The notes under the pieces were generated by a model. That model saw only the letters and a program-made list of their open reading frames with translations, was not told the DNA's origin and searched no databases. Shown piece by piece: positions 9,801 to 19,242 of a DNA stretch of 19,868 bases (position 1 is its first letter; each line of letters opens with the position of its first letter). The position numbers were made by a program, and so were the translations under genes. Origin of the DNA: Funneliformis mosseae (taxonomy: Eukaryota; Glomeromycota; Glomeromycetes; Glomerales; Glomeraceae). The stretch covers positions 1 to 19,868 of the forward strand of contig CAJVPP010001456.1 in the NCBI GenBank assembly GCA_910592005.1, written 5' to 3'.

Positions 9801-11365
9801 TATACTGGGAGGAAAAGACGCAATATGACAATAGGTTTGATTTGTCTAGAGAACTATCATGGTGTCAGAAACAATTTATTAGTTTATATTGGATACGGGA
9901 GATACAAGACTTGGTAATATCAATTCGAGAATCATTAGCTTATCAAGGCATTTGTCCGCCACCAACCAAGGACGAAAGAGATAAGATACGCAGAAACCGT
10001 TTAAATGTCATTATAACTGATGATACGATAGATGATGATTTTGATATAGATGGAGGATCTGAGGAAAGTTCTGAAGGCGACCCGATTAGTGATATTGACC
10101 AAGCAATTCGAATTTTAGATAATGCAGCGTCAAGTGAATTACCTAATGGGATAGAAATTGACAATATAAGTCAACAACCACCTAAACTACATACTTACAA
10201 CCCAAGATATCATGCAAAGGCAGGCATTCCAGTTCATCAAGTAGCAAATAATATACGGACATCTTTAAATCCTTGGATGAATGTATTTGATAGAGCATAT
10301 GAAATATCTAACAGGCCGGTTCGGTTAAGTAGGGAACCGAATGTTACATTACTGACCATCTTATTGACAGCGGCTTTTCATCAAAATTTGTTTTCTGTTT
10401 CTCCAAATCAAGACAATCGTGTCTTCAGATATTGCCCAAAAGATTATGACCGACATCATACAATTGAATTCTCTGCTCAGTCTCTTCCACCAAAACCTAT
10501 CATGATAGAAACACTAGAAAAGGACATTGGTGTCATACATAAAATACTTCATCCCGAAACCGATCAACTAATAACCAAAGGGGATACTGAATATTGTTAC
10601 ATCGAATTCGTAAAACCTGCCAAACCTATATGGACCCATTCTCGTGATAGGAATAACCCAACATTACCAGATGCCGTTTTTTTGGCACAAAAGTTTAGAA
10701 CCGTCAAAAATAGTACCTGGACTGAAGGATTAGGAAACTCTATTGGACACTTCACATCAGGTGCAACATATAATTCGGAAGACGCGAGGAGGTTACGTTT
10801 TTCAGGAATTTACGGATGTACCGAAACAGCCACTATGCTTTCCCCAATATTTCATTCCAAATTAGCAAAGGCATTTCTATCCAAATCATCACTATTCTTT
10901 CCATTAATTATCAATAGTGGTGAACATCGATGTTATTCGTTATGCGCCGGAAAGTTGTTGGCCGTAGATTATGGAAAATCTCACGTTGCAGAACATATAA
11001 CTTGTATGATCGGACCTTTAACAACCAAAAATAATATTGGTGATGTGATCCTCGCTTTCTTTGCGAATAAATTAGATAATGGTATTGTTGGTGGGTGGCA
11101 TGTACAAATAAATTTGAAACAATATCCGTTGTTTAATGCTAAACTTTCAGATGCCGAATCAGATTTAATTCTTTCCGTTAGATATTTTCTAAAGCAAGCT
11201 TTGTTTGAGACTAATCCGATAGGTTCAAATTCCAATGGTATGTTGTTACCAAATTTGGAAATGCCTTCTACATGTAGAGAGATGGTTAGAGTTTGGAATC
11301 AATGCAAAATGACACCAGATCAGGCCGGAAAACTTTTGGTAGACTCGTTATTAATGATTCTTTGA
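6879..11365 (+). CDS. DEIH-box RNA helicase, TDRD9/Spindle-E-like
   Basis: Ten exons (6879-7499, 7584-7661, 7752-7955, 8033-8125, 8209-8526, 8613-8647, 8726-8834, 8921-9112, 9184-9574, 9654-11365) join in frame to a 1250-aa superfamily 2 DExH helicase, an ATP-driven RNA or RNP remodeller. Residues 1-150 are a Ser/Asp/Glu-rich tail. Motif I is GSTGCGKSTQ (201-210), Ia TQPRR (231-235), II DEIH (300-303), III SAT (332-334), IV/V HSTVT and VLATNVAESS (488-497), and VI QRRGRAGR (538-545). A helicase-associated (HA2/winged-helix) region follows at about 560-680, then an acidic insert (about 802-830). YCYIEF...TLPDAVFLA (about 994-1025) and a conserved C-terminus complete it. The LHSTVT...GYRK segment and the ELSW...IREIQDL region resemble animal TDRD9/Spn-E more than DHX29, DHX36 or YTHDC2. 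I see no Tudor domain. The weakest junctions surround the 35-nt exon 6. The start is ATG 6879; an upstream in-frame TTG is not credible. Confidence 0.88.
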
Positions 11366-11436
11366 AATTTTTTTTTTTTTTTTTGCTCTCAATTATTTTT
11401 AATTTAATAATAAGTAGATAAATTATGTACAATAAA
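11366..11436 (+). terminator. Helicase 3' end: T run and AATAAA
   Basis: The stop codon at 11363-11365 is followed by a long uninterrupted T run starting about 7 bp downstream, then AATAAA at 11431-11436, a canonical polyadenylation signal about 65 bp after the stop. This is a plausible 3' end for the helicase mRNA. Confidence 0.45.
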
Positions 11437-12067
11437 AAAAAATTGCATGCTCGATATATTTATAATCCAATTTATTTGGAAACGTGTCTTGTTTCGTTCA
11501 TTTTATTTTATTTATTTTTTAAAACCATAAAAAAAGATTTGGTTAAATTGGTGTCAAAAGAAAAAAAATAATCTTATAAGTATTCATATTGACTTAATTT
11601 AAGAGTATACAAAAACTTAGTAGCATCAAAGGCCAAACTTCGAAGCCAAGATGTCACCGGTCAAAACGAAGGAAAAAAAAAAGAATTAAGAAAATAAAAG
11701 TATCTAATAAAATTATTAATTTATGAAATAAAAGCACTGCGGAGATCGGTTTCATTATGAACAACCGAGATCTTATCAATCTTGCAAAAATAACAAATGT
11801 ATGAATTTATGTAAATTAGGAAAGTAATGTGTAGTAAATAATTGTTAGTGTAATATGAATTTACGATCATTTCAATTTATTATATAAAAAAATGATTTAT
11901 TTTTTATTTTTTTAAAATACGAAAAGCCCAATACGATATTACATGCATAAAATATTTTTATATCTCGAATTTTCATATTGATATATAGAATCTCACTAAA
12001 AGGAAATCAAAAGTTGTAGTTTTATTAATTCAGTACCAACGAACTTTGACCAATATAGATAAGATAG
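11437..12067. other. Intergenic, no gene recognised
   Basis: The composition is a little less A/T-extreme than the deserts. An imperfect inverted repeat AGATCGGTT...AACCGAGATCT lies at about 11743-11773. A GC-richer patch at about 11628-11670 contains ACTTCGAAGCC and TCACCGGTC. No open frame longer than a few dozen codons is supported, and nothing looks like a tRNA. Confidence 0.45.
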
Positions 12068-12415
12068 TTAATAGAAAAACTTTCTAAAAGTCCCACCACC
12101 GATAATGTTTTCATTGGCACGCCCTTGTCACTTTATTACACGATAAATTACTCTTGATTTCATCTTCTGCATGTCATTATGCCATTTCACGCTTAATTCT
12201 TCTTCAATTCCAGAAAAACTCTTCAAAGGGATTTCTAAAATATCTGTTCTGCTAAGTAAGATCTAACGTTTAATACACCTTAAAGATATTTGATATTCTA
12301 TTCTTTCTGCAAAAGTGTTCGCATAAACTAATATCACAGTATTTCTAAAATCTTTATTGTTATCACTATTTTCTTGATTTGTTTCAGAACATTTGTTATT
12401 ATTTCTACTATATTG
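12068..12415 (-). pseudogene. Unidentified decayed gene or exon
   Basis: I do not recognise the protein. On the minus strand one frame runs 116 codons and ends in TAA at 12068-12070. It starts Asn/Ser-rich (QYSRNNNKCSETNQENSDNN), continues with a VILVYANTFAERIEYQISLR segment, and is followed by TDILEIPLKSF, SGIEEELSVKWHNDMQKMKS and RVIYRVIK. It is interrupted by TAG (after CIKR) and TGA (after RVIK). The amphipathic Glu/Lys pattern and better base composition than its surroundings indicate real coding ancestry. The TGA could be the true C-terminus and the upstream TAG could be decay. It might also be the last exon of an intron-bearing gene whose other exons are lost or lie further right, up to about 12620. 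Confidence 0.4.
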
Positions 12416-13120
12416 AGGTTATCATCTTTATTATCTGCATCACTATTATATCTATACTAACATTTTCTTCCTCTATATTATAAACTTCATTTATAACATT
12501 ATCTTTCTATAGTTCTTTGAGGTGAACAGTACTTAAATATTTTTTTCTCACAATATTGATCTTTCAAAGATTTATATTCTTTTTAAACTTTATTCTCTTA
12601 AGCATAGTGGAATTGACGATCCTTTTTATATTATTCTATTATAAAATATATATAAAAATTGTGAAACATCTCGCATATCCGGTGGCTTTTTTCTCACTAA
12701 CCTTTATCACATAATATTAAATATATAAAGATTTATTATTCTATATTTTATAGATAATATAAATTATACTTTTAGCTTTAATTTTTAAAATTTAATTAAA
12801 TAATACTCTTGATAATATTTTTATCACAATTATGTATGCATAAGTTTCACGATTTGACAATGCGGCATTTTTAAAAATTTCGCATTACTTTTAAAAATGA
12901 TCACACACTTTTATAATTTTGGTGATGATCAGCAACAAATTTTACCAATTATAATAAATTTTACAAAAATTAAAGTGATATTTAGTAGCCAATTATACAA
13001 AAGTTTTTATGCTATTCTCTTATCTATTCTTTCTACACTAATCAAAATCCAAAAAATAAACATTTGATAAATTGACCTAAAATCAACTAAAATTAGTAAA
13101 TTATCAAAAATCAGTTTAAT
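12416..13120. other. AT-rich spacer with an imperfect palindrome
   Basis: There is no gene I can support beyond possible upstream exons of the minus-strand remnant (to about 12620). A 28-nt imperfect palindrome lies at 12859-12886: AATGCGGCATTTTT against the complement of AAAAATTTCGCATT, with two mismatches. CGCAT also occurs at about 12671-12675. This could be a fragment of a small inverted-repeat element. Confidence 0.35.
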
Positions 13121-13300
13121 CAATTGATATATATCAAGAATGGGTTAAATTTAACTAAAATTCAATTTATCTTATTTATAGCTAATTGTCATACTTATAA
13201 CCAATTGGTATATATTAAGAATTGGTTAAAATTTAACCTATCTTATTTATAATGATTGATATCTAATTAATATATATTAAAATCAGCTAAAATATATCAA
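13121..13300. repeat. Degenerate tandem repeat, about 60-80 bp units
   Basis: Three diverged copies of a unit beginning C(A/T)AATT(G/A)(A/G)TATATAT(C/T)AA, followed by a GGTTAAA/TTTAAC segment, start near 13121, 13202 and 13263. The first two share the longer tail TATCTTATTTATA. Spacing is 81 and then 61 bp, so the array has suffered deletions. Confidence 0.4.
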
Positions 13301-14343
13301 AATAAAATAAAATTTGAAAAAAAATATACTAGTTACTAATAATTTGTAGGATTATCAGTTAAATTAATTTTCTGATAAATTTAGATTAGTCTGAATTATA
13401 TAGTATATAACATCTAAAAGCATTAAAAAATGTAAATCACTCTGAAATTTTAAATGATATTTTACATAACTTATCATGTATAACTAATTTGATTAAATAA
13501 ATTTTTCAATTAGTATTTATTTATTAAAATTATCATATGTATGCAAATATATTTAGTTTAATTTTGATTTAAATACTTTACAAAAATTTAATGCAAATGA
13601 TGAATGTTATTATATAATAATATCCTTATATTTTTATTGATCAAATTTTAAACTGCCTTGTAAATATCTTTACAAAATAAATCCAAATCTGATTAAGGTC
13701 ATGCTAATTAATAATTATGTATAACAAAGATTTTTAATAACACAAAGGTAGAGGATGAGAGGCTAAAAAAAAAAAAAATTTTTTTATTATATTATTAAAT
13801 GTAAAAATAATGAAAGGAGAATATTATTTATTAATATTAATTTTATATTGTTATAAAATTTATTAAAATAAAAAGACAATTATTTATTTTATTATAAAAG
13901 ATAGGTATAAGTCTAAACTAGTGAAAAAAATACAAATCATAAAAGAAAATTAATATAAAAGTATGAAATAAATCACAGATTGTTTTTTTCCCTCCAGAAT
14001 ATAGAATAGTAATATAAAAATAAGAGAGAAAAGAATATATAATTGTAAAAAAAAAGATATATATATATATATATATAAAAATACAAATTATTTCATTTAA
14101 GTTTTATAATTATTTTATTACACATTGCTTTTTTTATATTTGTAATTTCCCTTTATAAAAAAATTTTATCATTTTTTTGACAAATTTCATATAAAGGATA
14201 TACTATTTGAAAATGAGATAAAAATTCTTGTGAAGGTTTAATAAAATTATCTTTCTCATTATAATAGAAATAAATTTGTGAATGTTCAATCCTACATAAA
14301 TAATATATCTGCTAAATTGGTAACTGACAAATTAGATTCATTA
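13301..14343. other. AT-rich spacer with simple repeats
   Basis: Nothing here reads as a gene. It contains an A-run/T-run block near 13767-13788 and an AT dinucleotide microsatellite at about 14057-14077. The minus strand at about 14130-14340 has short coding-like peptides (for example an IKPSQEFLSHFQIVYPLYE stretch) that continue the remnant listed next in broken frames. Confidence 0.4.
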
Positions 14344-14514
14344 TAACAAAACCTTACTATATAAAGGATGATTATCTAGAACTATAGGTGAATCACATAT
14401 ATATGCAAATATTTTCATAACTATTTGCAATGCTTTCTTATTTGAATTATTTAACATATATTGATTAAAAATATAACATAATTTTAAACAAATTGTGTAA
14501 AGAGCAAGGTTATT
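14344..14514 (-). pseudogene. Unidentified coding remnant
   Basis: On the minus strand an uninterrupted frame of about 56 codons reads NLALYTICLKLCYIFNQYML, then NNSNKKALQIVMKIFAYICD and SPIVLDNHPLYSKVLL, and ends at a stop at about 14342. Its peptide composition is far more protein-like than the surrounding desert, and further peptide pieces follow in other frames down to about 14130. I do not recognise the family. It is probably a frameshifted gene fragment, possibly from a multicopy gene of this genome. Confidence 0.3.
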
Positions 14515-15138
14515 AACTTTTATAATAACTAAATTCCATTTTAGACAAATTTCTGATATTTGTGATTATTTTTTTGCTTAAAAGATCTTTTTCATTAGTA
14601 TTACGTTTATATAATAAATTAAAATCTTAATAATAATCAAGATTTAAATTAATTTATAGATAAAATGTTTTAATTTAATATATTAGTAAAATAATATAAT
14701 AATAAAAATAAACTTACTACTTGAAATTTGTGAATCTGATATAAAGTACAATTGATCAAAAATCTCTTATAACAATTGAATAAGACTGCAAATTAAACAT
14801 TTATTTTTTTATATTTTTTGATCTTAAAATAAACAAAAATCAGTAAAAATAAAGGTATTTACTTAAAATAATATGTAATAATTATTACTGATATTACATG
14901 ATTATATTTATCACATAATATTTATATTTTATTTATCATCAGTTTTACGTGATCAGAAATTATCACATGATTTATATAAATTTATAACATGCTTTATTGT
15001 TTTATTATAACTTATTATTCATATTTATTGTTTTAAATCTCTCTTGATGAACGTCAATTTTTTCATTTTTTATAAATTTTATATTATAATACACTCTTAT
15101 ACTCTTTAATTTTCACTTGTTTTTATAACTTTATTATA
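14515..15138. other. AT-rich flank of the MULE element
   Basis: No gene is visible. TCACATGATTTAT at 14963-14975 recurs exactly at 17882-17894 on the far side of the transposase, in the same orientation. The words GATATTACATGATTA and ACGTGATC occur just before it. If the transposon's end lies here, I cannot define it by eye. Confidence 0.3.
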
Positions 15139-17762
15139 GATAATAATAATACAGACGATTTTGATAACTAACAGTAATCAAATAATGAAAATATTAGTTC
15201 TATTTCTTTAATAATAGCTGATATCAAAGTTGATGCTTTTTTTTTTATATAGGAAGATATAGAAATCAATATGTAAAATTTGTAGGTTTTTCTTTAAGAA
15301 AAAAATATGTTAAAGTTGATAAAGATAATTAAAATTGTGTGATGTAGAACTTATGAATGTAGTTTTTCTGGTAAATTAGTTTCTAATCAAGTTATTAATA
15401 TAATTTGCCAGCAGGAAAGATCATCTAGAAAAATTATGTATCTATAGCATATAAATCTTACTTAACTCAAATTATTAATAAAATAGACATTACAAGTATT
15501 ATTGATCAATATAATCATGCTATAATAGCTGATACAAATTTGTATATTTCTAAATATCATAAGTTATCAGATGATTTAATAGATAAAATTAAATTTTATA
15601 TTACTAAAGGAAATATAGAAGCAAAACAAATCTATATATATATTAATTGCAAATTTTTCTAATCAGTATATTCATAAAAGAGATTTTTATAATATAATTT
15701 AAAAATTTAAATCATCATTTATCAATTGATATAAAGATGCATAAATATAATCAATAAATTATTTGAGCTAAAAGATCAAGAATCTGAATGGATTATTCAC
15801 ACAAGGCTTAATTCTTTTGATAATTGACTTATAGGATTATTTTGGATGTCATCTAATCAGCATCAATATCATTTACAATATAATAATATTATACAAATAG
15901 ATAATATATATCGAACTAATTAGTTTGATATGTATTTAACTCTTGTAGTTATAATTGATAATAATATTAAAAGTCATTTTATTGCTCAGTGTCTATTAGA
16001 AGATGAGACAATTGAAAGTTATAAGTAGTTTCTTAGTTGTCTCTTTTAAGCAACTAATAATAATTTACCTTTTTGTATATTTTCAGATACTGATCCTATT
16101 TTATTAAATGCAATAGTGTTAAAATTACCTAAAACTTAATATTTTTTTTGTATTTTGTATATTCAAAAAAATTTATGAAAAAATTTAGTAGGTAAATTAA
16201 GGTAAAAATATTAATCATTTTATAAAGAATTTTTATATATTCAAAATAGCTTATTTTTGGATAATTTTTATCATTGTTAGATATGACTTCTTGAAAAATA
16301 TCTTTAAACTTAAAAATATTTTAATTAGACTTTAAATAATTATTGTCAAATATGAGCAAAATGCTACCAAATCAAGCACTTTACTGCTAGTATTTAGAGT
16401 ATTCAAAAAGTTAAAGTTATGAATCGTTTGATTAAAGAAGGTACTAGTAGTACTTTATTACTTTGTAATTTACATAAACAAATTCAAAAGTTATTAGATA
16501 ATAAAGCATAGTGGGCTTATCATAATGCATATCTTCAGAATCTTCTAACTAACCAAGTACCATCAATAATTGAACTTATATTTCCTAAGGTTGTTAAATT
16601 AATAAAAAAAATACTTAACTCTACATATTTTATCAGTTTAATAATAACAAATACTTTCTTTATTATATCATACTAGAATTATTTCTAAAGATTCTATTAA
16701 AATAGTAAAGATATAAAACTTTAAAATTTAATGTTAAACTTTGATTATGCGTTAAAAAAATTTTTAAAAAAAAGCCACTGATTTAATATGATATATATAA
16801 ATTTATTAAATGGTTTATTAATTTTTTAAATAGGATAATGATCAATGCAATTATAATGAAGAATTTATTGAAGATTAACTGAATAGACCGCAAACTACTC
16901 TCTTTTCTTTATTAGAAGAAATACAATTTTTTGATATTATAGAAATCTGAGAATTCCATAGCATTACCAAACCTTACAAATATTATGTTATTTTATTAAT
17001 AGATAGTAGTTATTTATGTACTTGCTTAATTATAATTAACTGCAAACTTGTATGTTCACATTTTTTTCAAGTTATATGAATTCTAAAGTGGCTAAATTCA
17101 ATATTAGTCTTATTTCCATATGATAGTATATAAAAAATATACAATATCAATGTAATCAAATAATACAGAATGAAAGTATCAGGGTTATAACACAATTTCA
17201 ACAAAATAATGATAAAATTTTAATATATTTTTAATCAGATTAAAATATTAAACGCATTTATAACTGATGTTAAATAATGTTTACAGAGGAAAATTAAATA
17301 TGTATATGGATTTAAAAAGGTAAAAAAAACTCTTAATCTAGTGCTTGATTTAGAATGTGAAGATAAAATTATTAATATGATTAATAGATTTATTGATAAA
17401 AAGAGAAGCATAATTAATGATATAAATAATAAAAATGAAAATATGTAGATTTTGGACCCTATAGTTTAAAAATAATGCAAATATTTACTAAATAAATATA
17501 TTAAATTAGCTTTATCACATTATGTTAGCATAAAAATAGTGTAATTAATCTATCTAATCTTAATTTATATGTATGTGAAGTGCAACATTTTCAGCAAGCA
17601 TTTTCATTAAGAATGCCTTATAATATACTCAATAATAATACTAATACTAGCGATTTTTATACACAAAGATATAAAATGAATGAAAATATATTAAAACAAA
17701 AAATATATAAATGTAAAGTTTATAGACAATCTGATCACAATACTAGAACATGTAATAAATAA
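15139..17762 (+). pseudogene. Dead Mutator-like (MULE) transposase
   Basis: MULE transposases are DDE enzymes that cut and paste DNA elements. Parts seen in order: a FAR1-like N-terminal segment, RTYECSFSGK...RSSRKIM...HINLT (about 15350-15465); YHKLSDDLIDKIKFYITKGN (about 15550-15615); QIDNIYRTN with the probable first catalytic Asp (15900-15902); FDMYLTLVVIIDNN; QCLLEDETIESYK; and CIFSDTDP with the second Asp. A FTAS...SIQKVKVMNRLIKEG region (about 16380-16440) matches the usual TAGIQSTQRVEGLN. An intact-looking SWIM finger C-x-C...C-x-H spans 17017-17061. A C-terminal zinc knuckle (17712-17753) has its second Cys changed to Tyr. In-frame stops occur at 15825, 15921, 16026, 16047, 16137 and 16176 with no frameshift between them. 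Frameshifts occur elsewhere. The 5' limit is approximate, and terminal inverted repeats were not identified. Confidence 0.85.
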
Positions 17763-18445
17763 ACTAATGAAATATAGGCATTAAAATTTAATTAGTATAG
17801 TACTAATAAATTTTAGTTTATTATCTTTATTAAAAAAAATTAATAAAATAATATATTTTTTAATTATGAAAAATTTTGAAGTCACATGATTTATTAATAT
17901 TACATGACATTAGTAATATTAATCACCAGTTATAGTTATAAAAATTCTAAAATAAATTAATAAAAATCAAATGTAAAAATAATTTATGAACTAATATACT
18001 TGAAATAAATATTTCTGAATTAAATAATATGACTTGATAAAGTTTTACAGATCAACATAAGCACAAAGTTTATTTTTGAAATATTATTTTAAGTTATAGT
18101 AAGGTCAATCTTTTTACCTAATATCTAATTCACATATAAAAAATAATATTAGTAATTGTATAAAATAAATTTATTTTTGAAGTTCAAATTTTTTATACTT
18201 ACATTAAATAAACTGTTAATTTTTTCAAATTTGGCTGAATCAATACATTTAAATTTTTGTTCATATAATTTTAATCAGCTGGTCCTATTTTTTAAAACCT
18301 TTTAATAACTGTTCTTAATTCTTCATTTAAAATTTGATTCTCTGATGCTTTTTTTAGATTTCTTCTATTGTTTTCAAATTTTTCAAAATTCATTCAGAAT
18401 CTGAACTTATATTACTCCTCTTTAAAGTTTCTATTCTTTATGTAT
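17763..18445. other. AT-rich flank after MULE
   Basis: There is no gene I can support. The 13-bp copy TCACATGATTTAT lies at 17882-17894, followed by TTAATATTACATG, which weakly resembles the sequence after the left copy. The minus strand at about 18240-18440 carries broken Lys/Glu-rich peptides in line with the remnant listed next. Confidence 0.35.
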
Positions 18446-18595
18446 TTAATTAGTGCTAACTTTTATAATTATTTTAGCTTCTTCAAGTAGTATATTATCT
18501 TTATCTTGAGAAATTAAACGCAATGCAGTTTCAGATACTAAAATATTTTGTAAATAATTAAAAACTATATTATATGTTAATAAATTATTAAATAA
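18446..18595 (-). pseudogene. Unidentified coding remnant
   Basis: A minus-strand frame of about 50 codons reads LFNNLLTYNIVFNYLQN, ILVSETALRLISQDKDN and ILLEEAKIIIKVSTN, and ends at TAA (18446-18448). It is leucine-rich and helical in character, with an S-E-T-A-L-R-L-I core. Downstream in the same direction the peptide breaks up with several TAG and TAA codons (about 18240-18440). I do not recognise the family; it looks like a dead copy of a multicopy gene. Confidence 0.3.
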
Positions 18596-18842
18596 AAAAA
18601 GTTTGAAAGAATTTCACTAATCCTTTTGAACTATCTTGTAATATAAAAATTTTGTAATATCAATATTATCAATACATAATTAAAAATAATAAATTAATAT
18701 TAAAACATATTAGTAATAATTATTAATTTTCTTATTAATAATATTAAGAAGTTCATCTTTTATTTAAACTATTCAAGTTACTAGTGACTCAAAATTAATT
18801 TTTATGAGATAACTTTTATTAATAAAATCAGAAACAATAATT

Positions 18843-18915
18843 GTCTTAGTAGTATTCTGAAACATATTAATATATTAATATATTAATATATTCTAGGATA
18901 CTACTTGTTTAAGAC
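18843..18915. repeat. Long imperfect inverted repeat
   Basis: The left arm begins GTCTTAGTAGTATTCTGAAA and runs into ATATTAAT units. The right arm, read on the other strand, begins GTCTTAAACAAGTAGTATCC and then TAGAATATATTAAT. The arms match over about 30 bp with a 5-base insertion and a few mismatches. The centre is three 8-bp TATTAATA units, themselves palindromic. It could fold into a hairpin of about 70 nt or be a small inverted-repeat element. Confidence 0.5.
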
Positions 18916-19080
18916 TAATAGGTATGAATACTAGAAAAAGAGAGCAAATCATTAAAAATTATTTTTTCAAATAATAAAAGTTCTGGATTAATTAAAATGA
19001 TCAAATTTAATTTACTTAAGAATAATTTTTTGAAAAAATTTTTGATTTGAATCCTTTTTCTAACACTTATCCCATATATT

Positions 19081-19242
19081 CTAAGACATTATAATCTATT
19101 AATTAATATATTTTAAGATATTATAATCTATTAATTAATATATCCTAAGATATTATAATCTATTAATTAATATGTTTTAAGATGTTATAATATATTAATT
19201 AATATGTTTTAAGATGTTATAATATATTAATTAATATGTTTT
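19081..19242. repeat. 32-bp tandem repeat, five copies
   Basis: Five head-to-tail copies with an exact 32-bp period (AAG of each unit at 19083, 19115, 19147, 19179 and 19211). The consensus runs YTAAGAYRTTATAATMTATT followed by AATTAATATRTTT. Each unit contains the palindrome TATTAATTAATA or ATTAATTAAT. Units 4 and 5 are nearly identical while units 1-3 differ by a few transitions, so the array probably grew at its right end. A partial unit precedes it from about 19075. There are no unique spacers, so this is not a CRISPR array. Confidence 0.8.

Noticed and set aside
9943..11235. Minus-strand open frames inside the last helicase exon
   Set aside because: They are antisense shadows of conserved helicase coding sequence.
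15139..17762. Recoding of stop codons (alternative genetic code) to explain the MULE frame
   Set aside because: LSM8, RIB1 and the helicase end with TAA or TGA at the expected lengths and have no internal stops, so the standard code holds; the MULE also has frameshifts and a lost zinc ligand.
19081..19242. CRISPR-like array
   Set aside because: Repeats are directly head-to-tail with no spacers, and the genome is eukaryotic.
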